Source of the DNA: Schauerella fraxinea
GTDB taxonomy: Bacteria > Pseudomonadota > Gammaproteobacteria > Burkholderiales > Burkholderiaceae_B
Reading direction: 5' to 3'
NCBI GenBank assembly: GCA_030849945.1
Contig: JAVDKK010000001.1
Location: 62,001-126,000 of the forward strand
Length of the DNA stretch: 64,000 nucleotides
Of this stretch, positions 25,056 through 32,565 are shown in pieces. A program made the translations under genes and the position numbers. A model generated the notes under the pieces. It did not search any database. It was given only the letters and a program-made list of their open reading frames with translations, and was not told the origin of the DNA. The first letter of the stretch is position 1, and every line of letters starts with the position of its first letter.

Positions 25056-25961
25056 GCGCGGCGCATGTTCGGCCATCAACTCGATCACCCAATCGATAAA
25101 CACGCGCAGCTTCGCACTCACATGTCGATTAGGCGGAAACGCGATATACATCGGCATCGACTCAAGCTGCCACTCCTCAAACAGCGCCACGAGTTCACCA
25201 CTCGCCAGATGCCCACGCGACATATAGTCCGGCAGCCACAGCACGCCCAGCCCGGCCAATCCTGCCGCCAGATAAGCATTGCCATCGTCCACAGACAGCG
25301 CATGGCGCCCGTGCACATTCACGCTTTCGTCACCGTGATGCATCGCATACGGCAACGCCTTGCGCGTGCGCGACCACAGAAAACCCACAATGCGATGATG
25401 CGTACTCTCAAGCTCGTTGGGATGCAAAGGCCGGCCCGCTTGCGCCAGATAGCTGGGTGCAGCAAACACGCCTAGCTGCAGATCGCCAATGTGCCGCGCC
25501 ACAAGCGACTCATCCCTGATCTCGCCCCCGCGCACCACGCAATCCACGTTGTCGCCGATCACGTCCACGATGCGATCGCTCACACCCATGTCGAGCTGGA
25601 TATCCGGGTAGCGCGCATAAAACGCCGGCAGTGCCGGCACCAAAATCATGCGCGCAAACGGGGCTGGCACGTCCACCCGTAAACGGCCTCGTGGCAATGC
25701 CGACGCACTCGACAGGCTCGTCTCCGCATCGTCCACATCGGCGAGCAGCCGCACCACGCGCTCGTAATACGCCGCCCCATCGGCCGTGAGATTCACCCGG
25801 CGCGTGGTGCGATTCAGCAGCTTCACGCGCAACCGCGCTTCCAGTTGCTGCACAAGTTGTGTCACCGTGGTTTTGCTCATGTGCAGCGTCTCGGCCGCCT
25901 TGGTGAAGCTGCCCGCTTCCACCACACGTGCGAATGCCTGCATTGCATCGAACCGGTCCAT
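25005..25961 (-). CDS. LysR-family transcriptional regulator (CrgA-like group)
   Basis: About 318 residues from ATG 25961 (MDRFDAMQAFARVVEAGSFTKAAETLHMSKTTVTQLVQQLEARL). The MDRFDAMQAF opening marks the large CrgA/DmlR-like subgroup. The effector domain begins at about 92 (GRLRVDVPAPFARMILVPALPAFYARYPDI). The 3' end overlaps benE convergently by 51 bases. It is divergent from a RidA gene, with an LTTR-type inverted repeat in between, so RidA is the likeliest target. Confidence 0.93.
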   Translation of the reverse strand: MDRFDAMQAFARVVEAGSFTKAAETLHMSKTTVTQLVQQLEARLRVKLLNRTTRRVNLTADGAAYYERVVRLLADVDDAETSLSSASALPRGRLRVDVPAPFARMILVPALPAFYARYPDIQLDMGVSDRIVDVIGDNVDCVVRGGEIRDESLVARHIGDLQLGVFAAPSYLAQAGRPLHPNELESTHHRIVGFLWSRTRKALPYAMHHGDESVNVHGRHALSVDDGNAYLAAGLAGLGVLWLPDYMSRGHLASGELVALFEEWQLESMPMYIAFPPNRHVSAKLRVFIDWVIELMAEHAPRSTLASMRHGDHQPTGQ

Positions 25962-25985
25962 GGGTGCTCCAAACATTCAGGGGAT

Positions 25986-26004
25986 TGTTTGGATTCTACA
26001 AACA
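25986..26004. promoter_or_regulatory. LysR-type operator between lysR and ridA
   Basis: TGTTTG-N7-CAAACA is a perfect 6-bp inverted repeat 25 bases upstream of the LysR start and about 100 bases upstream of ridA. CrgA-like LysR genes often carry this kind of site in their divergent promoters (remembered pattern). Confidence 0.55.
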
Positions 26005-26104
26005 GTGATGGATAGAGGTGTGCGTTTATCAGCGACGCGTAGGGGCATACAGTAGGTTCATCGAACACACCGGGCCGGCAGCGGCCCTTTTCAGGAGATT
26101 CTTG

Positions 26105-26521
26105 ATGACGACTTCCAAATCCACCCGCGATGTTGTTTTCCCCGCCGGTCGCCAGGCGTTGTACGAGCGCTATCGTTATTCGCCGGCTGTGCGGTCCAAT
26201 GGGCTGCTATTCGTTTCGGGGCAAGTTGGCAGCCGTGAAGACGGCTCACCGGAACCGGACCTTGAAGCACAGGTGCGACGCGCTTTCACGAATCTCAACG
26301 GGATTCTCGAGGCTGCCGGCTGCACGTTTGATGATGTGGTCGACGTCACGGTATTCATCGTCGATCCCGAAAAGAACTTCGAGAAAGCCTGGGCCGCCGT
26401 TGCAGAGTTTTGGGGCGAAGCGCCCTACCCGAACGTGACCGTGCCTGGTGTTACTTGGTTGGCAGGGTTCGATTTTGAGATCAAGGTGATTGCGCAGTTG
26501 CCGAAAGAAAACCAGGTTTGA
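26105..26521 (+). CDS. RidA-family protein
   Basis: A 138-residue RidA-family protein from ATG 26105, with the strong ribosome binding site CAGGAGATT. Features: RYRYSPAVRSNGLLFVSGQVGSREDG, FTNLNGILEAAGCTFDDVVDVTVFIVD and the C-terminal FDFEIKVIAQLP. Like the copy at 21060 it lacks an obvious R-x-E-I-E motif, so enamine deaminase activity is not assured. It is the second RidA-family gene in the window and is probably regulated by the divergent LysR. Confidence 0.9.
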   Translation: MTTSKSTRDVVFPAGRQALYERYRYSPAVRSNGLLFVSGQVGSREDGSPEPDLEAQVRRAFTNLNGILEAAGCTFDDVVDVTVFIVDPEKNFEKAWAAVAEFWGEAPYPNVTVPGVTWLAGFDFEIKVIAQLPKENQV

Positions 26522-26673
26522 TCAGCAGCTTCGAGCGCGGATGTTGCTAGGCGTGGGTTCGGACCGGGTCACGCGGCTCGCCTCGCAGCGTCGTTCGCTG
26601 TCCACGTCGGATCGCGCGCCTTCCAATTGGACGCGATCTGGTTGTTGAGTTCCTTTCACCACATCGGCCGCAT

Positions 26674-26713
26674 CGTACCCAATCTGGGTTGTGTCGTACC
26701 CAAATTGGGTACG
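26674..26713. repeat. Two palindromic units 21 bp apart in a convergent gap
   Basis: CGTACCCAATCTGGGTT (26674-26690) is followed, exactly 21 bp from start to start, by CGTACCCAAATTGGGTACG (26695-26713). The second is a perfect 9-bp palindrome around a single base. They lie between the stops of ridA (+) and the serine hydrolase gene (-). There is no T-run, so they are not typical terminators. Confidence 0.6.
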
Positions 26714-26794
26714 CGCCATCCATAGCGCTCAAGCCCTTGTCAGCCGATCGGTCGCAGAACGGACGCTACGCGGTAACAAGCATCAACGCGCGAT

Positions 26795-28420
26795 TCATTT
26801 TTGAATCCGCTCACCCACCATATCCCGGCCGTTCTGATGCAGCACCATCCGCATCGCCGCGCCCTTCTCTTCCGATGTCACGAAGCTGATCTGCGCATCC
26901 ACCACGGTGTAGAAAAAGTCAGACGAGCTTTCTGCATACACCCGAAACCGCTGCTGGCCCGTGGCCTGCACAAACAGCGCATCGCCCTCGCGAGTCACCT
27001 CAAGAGCAAACTCCGGCGTTAGCCGATATCGCCCCACATAACGTTCCAGCACGTCGCCCGGCACATCCATCTGCACGCGCTGCGCTGAGAGCGGTTCAGC
27101 GGCAGACATCATCCCCGACATCAGCAGTCGTCTCCCGATGTCATCCACGCCAATCACCGGCCGCACATTTGCCAGCACCACCACGCCCGTCCGAGTGAAG
27201 GGCAAGAACCCGATAAATACGCTATATCCGCCCGTGGATCCGTTGTGCCACACCATCCCGCCGCGCGCTTCAGGGTCAACGTGCCATCCCAGCGCAATCT
27301 GCCCTTCCGAATCCGCGATATCGCGCTCAGTAGCCAACGTGATCGCCATCGCGCGGGCGAGCGGCGACGACGGATCGCCCATTGCCATCATCATCAACTT
27401 GAGCAAATCCTTGGCGGACGAATGCAATGCACCCGCCCCCGGTAATGCCCCCATATGCCGGCCCGGCACACGGTTGAGATCGCCATCGTGACCGGGTGCA
27501 AGTCGCGCCTGCATTGAAGGGGACAGCGCCACGGAGGTGTCCGCCATGCCCAGTGGGCCCGTCACACGATCGCGCAGTGCGGTGTCGTAAGCCGTAGCTG
27601 AATCGACCTGTGGGTCGACAGGCGCTGTGGCCTTGCCATCTGCACCGATTGCGGCCTTGGCATTGGCGCTCTCTCTTGTACTAACACTGGCGTCGGTACC
27701 AGCAGCGCCCTTCGCGCTGATGCCGGCCTCGGCATTCGCGTTGTTAGCTTTCGAACCAGCCGCCGCCCGTCGCGCGAGCGCCTCGCCCAGCAGCCCCATC
27801 CCTAGATTCGAATACTCATACGTCGCGCCGATATCCCGCGACAGTTGATACGACGACAAAAACGAATAAAGCTTATCCGGCGTGTAATCCGCATAAGGAT
27901 CCGATAAGTCCGCAGGCTTCAAATTGCCCGGCAACCGCGGCAACCCCGACGTATGCGTCGCCAGATCCTCCAACGTAATCGACTTACCCGCGCGCTTCGG
28001 CGTGGTCACGCCTTCAGGCAAATACCTGTCCACCCGATCGTCGAGTTTCACCTCACCACGCGCCACCATCTCGCCCAGCAACAGCGTCGTGAACACCTTC
28101 GACACCGACCCGATCTCAAAAATCGTGTCGCCAGCAACCGGCCGCTTATCGTCGCGATCGAATTGCCCGTGACTGATCACGCGCATCCCGTTGTCGTCGA
28201 TCACGCCCACCACAACGCCGATGGGCGGCTTCTCTCCCATCGCCATCACCAGCTCGTTCTTGATATCGGCGCTGGAAGGCAACTCGGCCCCGACGCTCAT
28301 GGGAGCGGCGAGGCCGAGACTCAAGTAACAAACCGCCGTCAGGGCGTAAAAACGCCTAACGGCGGCGGTCGCACCACGGCGCGCGTGCGTGCCCAACTGC
28401 TGCCGCACACCCGCCGTCAT
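26795..28420 (-). CDS. Beta-lactamase-related serine hydrolase (class C/PBP4-like)
   Basis: About 541 residues from ATG 28420, two bases after the htpG stop. An N-terminal hydrophobic stretch (FYALTAVCYLSLGLAAPMSVGA) is a signal peptide or anchor. The SxxK motif SVSK is at about 105-108, YSN at about 203-205 and the third motif HNGSTGGY is in the C-terminal third. Residues about 218-278 are an Ala/Ser/Gly/Lys-rich low-complexity insertion not usual for the family. The last ~120 residues (PGDVLERYVGRYRL) look like a DUF3471-type tail. It probably acts as a periplasmic esterase or D-aminopeptidase; beta-lactam hydrolysis is not shown. Confidence 0.9.
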   Translation of the reverse strand: MTAGVRQQLGTHARRGATAAVRRFYALTAVCYLSLGLAAPMSVGAELPSSADIKNELVMAMGEKPPIGVVVGVIDDNGMRVISHGQFDRDDKRPVAGDTIFEIGSVSKVFTTLLLGEMVARGEVKLDDRVDRYLPEGVTTPKRAGKSITLEDLATHTSGLPRLPGNLKPADLSDPYADYTPDKLYSFLSSYQLSRDIGATYEYSNLGMGLLGEALARRAAAGSKANNANAEAGISAKGAAGTDASVSTRESANAKAAIGADGKATAPVDPQVDSATAYDTALRDRVTGPLGMADTSVALSPSMQARLAPGHDGDLNRVPGRHMGALPGAGALHSSAKDLLKLMMMAMGDPSSPLARAMAITLATERDIADSEGQIALGWHVDPEARGGMVWHNGSTGGYSVFIGFLPFTRTGVVVLANVRPVIGVDDIGRRLLMSGMMSAAEPLSAQRVQMDVPGDVLERYVGRYRLTPEFALEVTREGDALFVQATGQQRFRVYAESSSDFFYTVVDAQISFVTSEEKGAAMRMVLHQNGRDMVGERIQK

Positions 28421-28422
28421 GC

Positions 28423-30348
28423 TTATGCCTTCAACAGCAACTGGTTCAAGCGCTTCACAAAAGCGGCCGGATCGGCGATTTGCGCGCCTTCGGCGAGCAT
28501 CGCTTGATCCAACAACAACTGCGCCCAATCGCCAAACTCTTCGTCGCTGGCCTTCTCGATACGGCCCACCAACGCGTGCTCGGGATTGATCTCCAGCACA
28601 GGCTTCACCACCGGCGCTTCCTGACCCGCCGACTTCAACATACGCAGCAGATGCGGGCTCAATTCGTTCTCACCCACCACCACGCACGCCGGCGAATCAA
28701 CCAGACGCGACGTTACGCGCACTTCCTTCACCTTGTCGGCCAAGGAAGCCTGCAAACGCTCCACCAGCGGCTTAAATTGCTCGGCCACTTCCTCCTGATG
28801 CTTCTTCTCGGCCTCGTCCGAAAGCTTATCCAGATCCAGACCGCCCTTCGCCACCGACGTCAACGACTTACCGTCGAACTCACGCAGGTGCGACATCATC
28901 CACTCGTCCACACGCTCGGTGAGCAGCAGCACTTCGATGCCCTTCTTGCGGAAGATCTCCAGGTGCGGGCTGTTGCTTGCCGCAGCAAACGAATCGGCCG
29001 TCACGTAGTAAATCTTGTCCTGACCTTCCTTCATGCGGCCCACGTAATCGGCCAACGACACGGTTTGCGACTCGTCGCCCGAATTTGTCGACGCAAAACG
29101 CAGCAGCTTCGAAATACGCTCCAGATTGGCCGCGTCTTCGCCCGTGCCTTCCTTCAGCACCTGGCCGAACTCCGTCCAGAATGCGGCGTAGTCTTCGGCC
29201 TTGTTCTCGGCCATATCTTCCAAGAGCGACAGAATGCGCTTCGACGACCCTTCACGGATCGCACGCACATCGCGGCTCTCTTGCAGAATCTCGCGCGACA
29301 CGTTCAGCGGCAGATCCGCCGAATCGATCACGCCGCGCACAAAGCGCAGGTACGACGGCAGCAGTTGCTCGGCATCGTCCATGATGAAGACGCGCTTCAC
29401 ATACAACTTCACGCCGCGCTTGCCATCGCGATCCCACAAATCCATCGGCGCATGCTTCGGGATAAACAACAGCTGCGTGTACTCGCTGCGGCCTTCCACA
29501 CGATTGTGCGTCCACGCCAACGGCTCGGCGAAATCGTGCGTGATGTGCTTGTAGAACTCTTGATACTGCTCGTCAGTCACTTCAGACTTCGAACGCGTCC
29601 ACAACGCATTCGCCTGATTGACCGTCTCGAGCTCTTCGCCCTTCACTTGCTCGCCCTTCTCCGCATCCCAATCTTCCTTGGCCATGCGGATCGGCAGCGA
29701 AATGTGATCGGAGTAGCGACGCAGAATATCGCGCAGCTTCCAACCATTGAGCAGCTCTTCTTCATCTTCACGCAAATGCAGCGTCACGCTCGTGCCGCGT
29801 GCTTCGCGTTCGACCTGGGCAATCGAGAACTCGCCCTGACCATCCGAAATCCACTGCACGCCTTCGCTTGCGGGCAAACCAGCGCGACGGCTCAGCACCG
29901 TGACCTTGTCCGCCACGATGAACGACGAGTAAAAGCCCACGCCAAACTGACCGATCAGTTGTGCGTCTTTCTGCTTATCGCCGGTAAGCTTCGAGAAGAA
30001 CTCGCGCGTGCCCGACTTCGCGATCGTGCCCAGGTTGGCAATCGCCTCATCACGCGACAGGCCAATGCCGTTATCGGTAATGGTGATCGTGCGAGCGGCC
30101 TTGTCGTAATCGACATGCAAGCCAAGATCGGCGCCGCCTTCCAGCAGCTCGGGGTGGTCGATGGCTTCGAAGCGCAGCTTGTCGCAAGCGTCCGATGCGT
30201 TGGAGATCAGCTCACGAAGGAAGATTTCCTTGTTGCTGTACAGCGAGTGGATCATCAGGTGAAGCAGCTGCTTCACTTCGGCTTGGAAGCCGAGCGTCTC
30301 GGCGCCGATCGCGCCGGCGGATGCGGTAGAAGTGTCAGTTTGGCTCAT
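28423..30348 (-). CDS. htpG: Molecular chaperone HtpG (Hsp90)
   Basis: The 641-residue protein has the whole bacterial Hsp90 layout. The GHKL ATPase domain has LRELISNASDACDKLRFEA, ITITDNGIGLSRDEAI and IGQFGVGFYSSF. The middle domain shows ILQESRDVRAIREGSSKRIL and the C-terminal dimerisation domain follows. The extension MSQTDTSTASAGAIGAETLGFQAEVKQLLHL is typical. HtpG folds client proteins under stress. A sigma-32-type promoter sits 55-80 bases upstream. The serine hydrolase gene begins two bases after the stop and may be co-transcribed. Confidence 0.98.
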   Translation of the reverse strand: MSQTDTSTASAGAIGAETLGFQAEVKQLLHLMIHSLYSNKEIFLRELISNASDACDKLRFEAIDHPELLEGGADLGLHVDYDKAARTITITDNGIGLSRDEAIANLGTIAKSGTREFFSKLTGDKQKDAQLIGQFGVGFYSSFIVADKVTVLSRRAGLPASEGVQWISDGQGEFSIAQVEREARGTSVTLHLREDEEELLNGWKLRDILRRYSDHISLPIRMAKEDWDAEKGEQVKGEELETVNQANALWTRSKSEVTDEQYQEFYKHITHDFAEPLAWTHNRVEGRSEYTQLLFIPKHAPMDLWDRDGKRGVKLYVKRVFIMDDAEQLLPSYLRFVRGVIDSADLPLNVSREILQESRDVRAIREGSSKRILSLLEDMAENKAEDYAAFWTEFGQVLKEGTGEDAANLERISKLLRFASTNSGDESQTVSLADYVGRMKEGQDKIYYVTADSFAAASNSPHLEIFRKKGIEVLLLTERVDEWMMSHLREFDGKSLTSVAKGGLDLDKLSDEAEKKHQEEVAEQFKPLVERLQASLADKVKEVRVTSRLVDSPACVVVGENELSPHLLRMLKSAGQEAPVVKPVLEINPEHALVGRIEKASDEEFGDWAQLLLDQAMLAEGAQIADPAAFVKRLNQLLLKA

Positions 30349-30403
30349 GATCGACTAGAAAAAGTGGGTTGAAGCAAGGGGCGCCAGGCCCCCAGACCGA
30401 TAA

Positions 30404-30431
30404 ATTATGGGGGCATTCCACAAATTTTCAA
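30404..30431 (-). promoter_or_regulatory. Sigma-32 (heat-shock) promoter of htpG
   Basis: On the minus strand TTGAAA (30431-30426), a 13-base spacer and CCCCATAAT (30412-30404) match the RpoH consensus (CTTGAA, 13-14 bases, CCCCATnT) almost perfectly. The start of htpG is 56 bases below the -10 element. Its spacer lies within the upstream region of the divergent tRNA promoter. Confidence 0.8.
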
Positions 30432-30444
30432 TATCCGATATAAT
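30416..30444 (+). promoter_or_regulatory. Sigma-70 promoter of tRNA-Leu
   Basis: A perfect -10 TATAAT at 30439-30444 lies 62 bases before the tRNA. The -35 at 30416-30421 (TTCCAC) is poor with 17-bp spacing, so other factors may help. It overlaps the divergent htpG promoter. Confidence 0.5.
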
Positions 30445-30506
30445 TATTGGCTCGACACCACGCTGACCTTTCGCTGCAACGGCCTAAGGAATACGCGACC
30501 TCCTAT

Positions 30507-30591
30507 GCCCGGGTGGTGAAATTGGTAGACGCAGGGGACTCAAAATCCCCCGCCGCAAGGCGTGCCGGTTCGATTCCGGCCCCGGGCACCA
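30507..30591 (+). tRNA. tRNA-Leu (anticodon CAA)
   Basis: An 85-base class II tRNA with CCA encoded. The acceptor stem GCCCGGG (30507-30513) pairs with CCCGGGC (30581-30587), then discriminator A and CCA (30589-30591). The anticodon stem GGGGA/TCCCC encloses loop CTCAAAA, giving anticodon CAA at 30541-30543, which reads UUG. A long variable arm (GCCGCAAGGCGT region) and the T arm GGTTCGATTCC are clear. The AT-richer island begins just downstream. Confidence 0.96.
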
Positions 30592-30967
30592 GAGCTTCAC
30601 GTCGCTCGCTCGCCGTATTATGTGTAATAAAGCGCTAGCTTCGCGATTAGTCGATTAATTTCGATAAGCGGCTCCATCATCCACGCAAAGATGCTCGACA
30701 ACGCGTCGATGTTTCGCCATCGCTTCCTCTGCAAAGAATCAAGTGTTCCTAGGCAAACATCGTATTGCCGAGCATGGTTGAGTCCGTATCGCTCCTCCAT
30801 CACCGTTAGATCGGCTGAATCTAACAATGTGCGCGGCCGCGAAGGTCCCTCGCTACAATGATGTTCATCCGTTGCAACAAGAACATGCAAAGTAGCAATG
30901 AAAGTCGGTAGATTATCAAATTGGGCCTAAATGATTACCTAGCGCCCCAGCCAACCCTGATCAATCA
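30592..30967. other. Island left edge: gap between tRNA-Leu and the DNA methyltransferase
   Basis: Base composition drops here. The clearest content is a minus-strand open frame at 30618-30890 (separate entry). I find no integrase, no insertion-sequence end and no copy of the tRNA 3' end. Confidence 0.4.
30618..30890 (-). CDS. Hypothetical short ORF, possibly a gene remnant
   Basis: A 90-codon frame with only a TTG start and no ribosome binding site; it stays open to about 30930 without an ATG. The translation is reasonably protein-like (LTVMEERYGLNHARQYDVCL, NIDALSSIFAWMMEPLIEINRLIAKLALYY), with an amphipathic C-terminus. I do not recognise a family. It could be the 3' end of a gene cut off when the island formed, or chance. 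Confidence 0.25.
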   Translation of the reverse strand: MHVLVATDEHHCSEGPSRPRTLLDSADLTVMEERYGLNHARQYDVCLGTLDSLQRKRWRNIDALSSIFAWMMEPLIEINRLIAKLALYYT

Positions 30968-32545
30968 ATGAAACAGCCTATTCCGATAGTTGACCTATTC
31001 GCAGGCCCCGGTGGTCTCGGAGAGGGGTTCTCGTCCGTAAATAATGAGTTAGGAGAACGCGCGTTCGAGATCAAGGTTTCGATCGAAATGGATCCGCATG
31101 CGCACGCTACCCTCGAACTCCGTGCGCTTTATCGATCTCTGCTGCAAATTGGTACGCCCGATGCATACTACGATTACATCAAAGGTAACATTTCAGAAAC
31201 TGAGTTTCTACGCAATCCACGTGCGAACGAAGCACATGGCGAAGCTGTTGCAGAAGCACATTGCCTGGAGCTAGGCAACGATCCAAAAAAGAAAATCGAT
31301 ATGCTTATTGGCAATGCCGTCAGCCAAGTCGACGATTGGGTCTTGATAGGTGGCCCGCCTTGTCAAGCGTATTCAATGGCTGGCAGATCTCGTCGAATAA
31401 GTGACCCGTCTTTTCAGGACGATCCAAAGCATTTTCTCTACAGGGAATACTTGCGAATCATTCGAAAATTTAAACCCGCCGTTTTTGTCATGGAAAACGT
31501 AAAAGGCATGTTGTCATCTACTCATAAGGGACAACTAATTTTCGAAAGAATAATAAGCGACCTCTCCGCGCCAGCGCTAGGAATCTACTACGACATTCGT
31601 TCATTTACCGTATCAGCCCAAGGTGAACTTCAGCCTAAAGATTATGTCATCGAGGCCGAACGGTATGGCGTACCGCAGACTAGGCACAGAGTGATACTTC
31701 TAGGAGTACGAACCGACCGCGCTGGTCAGGCGCACAAAATTTTAAATCCACTTCAAGACACTGTCAGCGTCAACCAAGCTCTTGCCGGGATGCCCGAGGT
31801 CCGTAGCAGGCTGTCAAAAGAGTTAGATAGTGTAGACGCTTGGCTCGGCGCATTAAACGAAGCCAAGGGCTCCCTAAAGGGTTGGAAGTCACCGCTTAGA
31901 CTTGGTATTGAGCAGGAAATGGCGGCCGCTTGTTCTAGAGCTGCAAATATTCAGTCCGGCGGATCCGAATTCATCGCCACGACTTCAGACCAGCTTGATC
32001 AGATGCCTGTACCCCTGAGTTCTTGGCTACAAGACAAAAGATTAGGCGGCGTTTTGCATCATGAGACGCGAAGTCATATGCGCTCTGATCTTCATCGGTA
32101 CCTTTTTGCGGCATGTTTCTCCAAACGAATGGGATACTCAACCAAGTTAGGCTTCTACCCTCAGCGCCTCCTTCCAAATCATCGCAATGTTTCTGACGAG
32201 ACAGTACCATTTCAAGATCGGTTCCGCGTACAAGTGGGATCCCTGCCATCTACGACCGTGGTATCTCATATCGCAAAGGATGGACACTACTATATCCACC
32301 CTGACCCTGCACAGTGCAGAAGCTTCACCGTGCGAGAAGCAGCTAGACTGCAGACGTTTCCCGACAATTATTTTTTTAGTGGAAACCGTACTCAAAAATA
32401 TCATCAGGTTGGAAATGCCGTTCCACCATATCTGGCTTACCAGCTTGGAAAATCCGTCTTTGAACTAATGACTCAAACTGAGAAAGTTGGACGGCGCGAA
32501 GTTAAAAAAATGCAGCCCAGACTTTTTGCGGATGAAGCGTTTTAG
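30968..32545 (+). CDS. C5-cytosine DNA methyltransferase
   Basis: A 525-residue DNA (cytosine-5) methyltransferase. Motif I is DLFAGPGGLGEGF (9-21), motif IV GGPPCQAYS with the catalytic Cys (about 128-136), motif VI FVMENVKG, motif VIII GVPQTRHRVILLG, motif IX REAARLQTFPDNYFF and motif X YHQVGNAVPPYLAYQLG. The region between VIII and IX (about 260-430) should hold the target recognition domain. An unusually long stretch separates motifs I and IV. It should modify host DNA at the recognition site of the restriction-like genes that converge on it. The target sequence is not predictable. AT-richer than flanking genes. Confidence 0.95.
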   Translation: MKQPIPIVDLFAGPGGLGEGFSSVNNELGERAFEIKVSIEMDPHAHATLELRALYRSLLQIGTPDAYYDYIKGNISETEFLRNPRANEAHGEAVAEAHCLELGNDPKKKIDMLIGNAVSQVDDWVLIGGPPCQAYSMAGRSRRISDPSFQDDPKHFLYREYLRIIRKFKPAVFVMENVKGMLSSTHKGQLIFERIISDLSAPALGIYYDIRSFTVSAQGELQPKDYVIEAERYGVPQTRHRVILLGVRTDRAGQAHKILNPLQDTVSVNQALAGMPEVRSRLSKELDSVDAWLGALNEAKGSLKGWKSPLRLGIEQEMAAACSRAANIQSGGSEFIATTSDQLDQMPVPLSSWLQDKRLGGVLHHETRSHMRSDLHRYLFAACFSKRMGYSTKLGFYPQRLLPNHRNVSDETVPFQDRFRVQVGSLPSTTVVSHIAKDGHYYIHPDPAQCRSFTVREAARLQTFPDNYFFSGNRTQKYHQVGNAVPPYLAYQLGKSVFELMTQTEKVGRREVKKMQPRLFADEAF

Positions 32546-32565
32546 CACATTGATCGAATATAAAT

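Noticed and set aside
25977..26104. Open frame extending ridA upstream of 26105
   Set aside because: The extension is not RidA-like, overlaps the LysR operator, and a strong ribosome binding site precedes ATG 26105.
26522..26732. Short minus-strand frames in the ridA/serine-hydrolase gap
   Set aside because: The repeated TQFGYD/TQIGYD heptads just reflect the 21-bp DNA repeat; no ribosome binding site or family match.
28480..30372. Long plus-strand open frame opposite htpG
   Set aside because: Antisense shadow of htpG; composition is unlike any protein.
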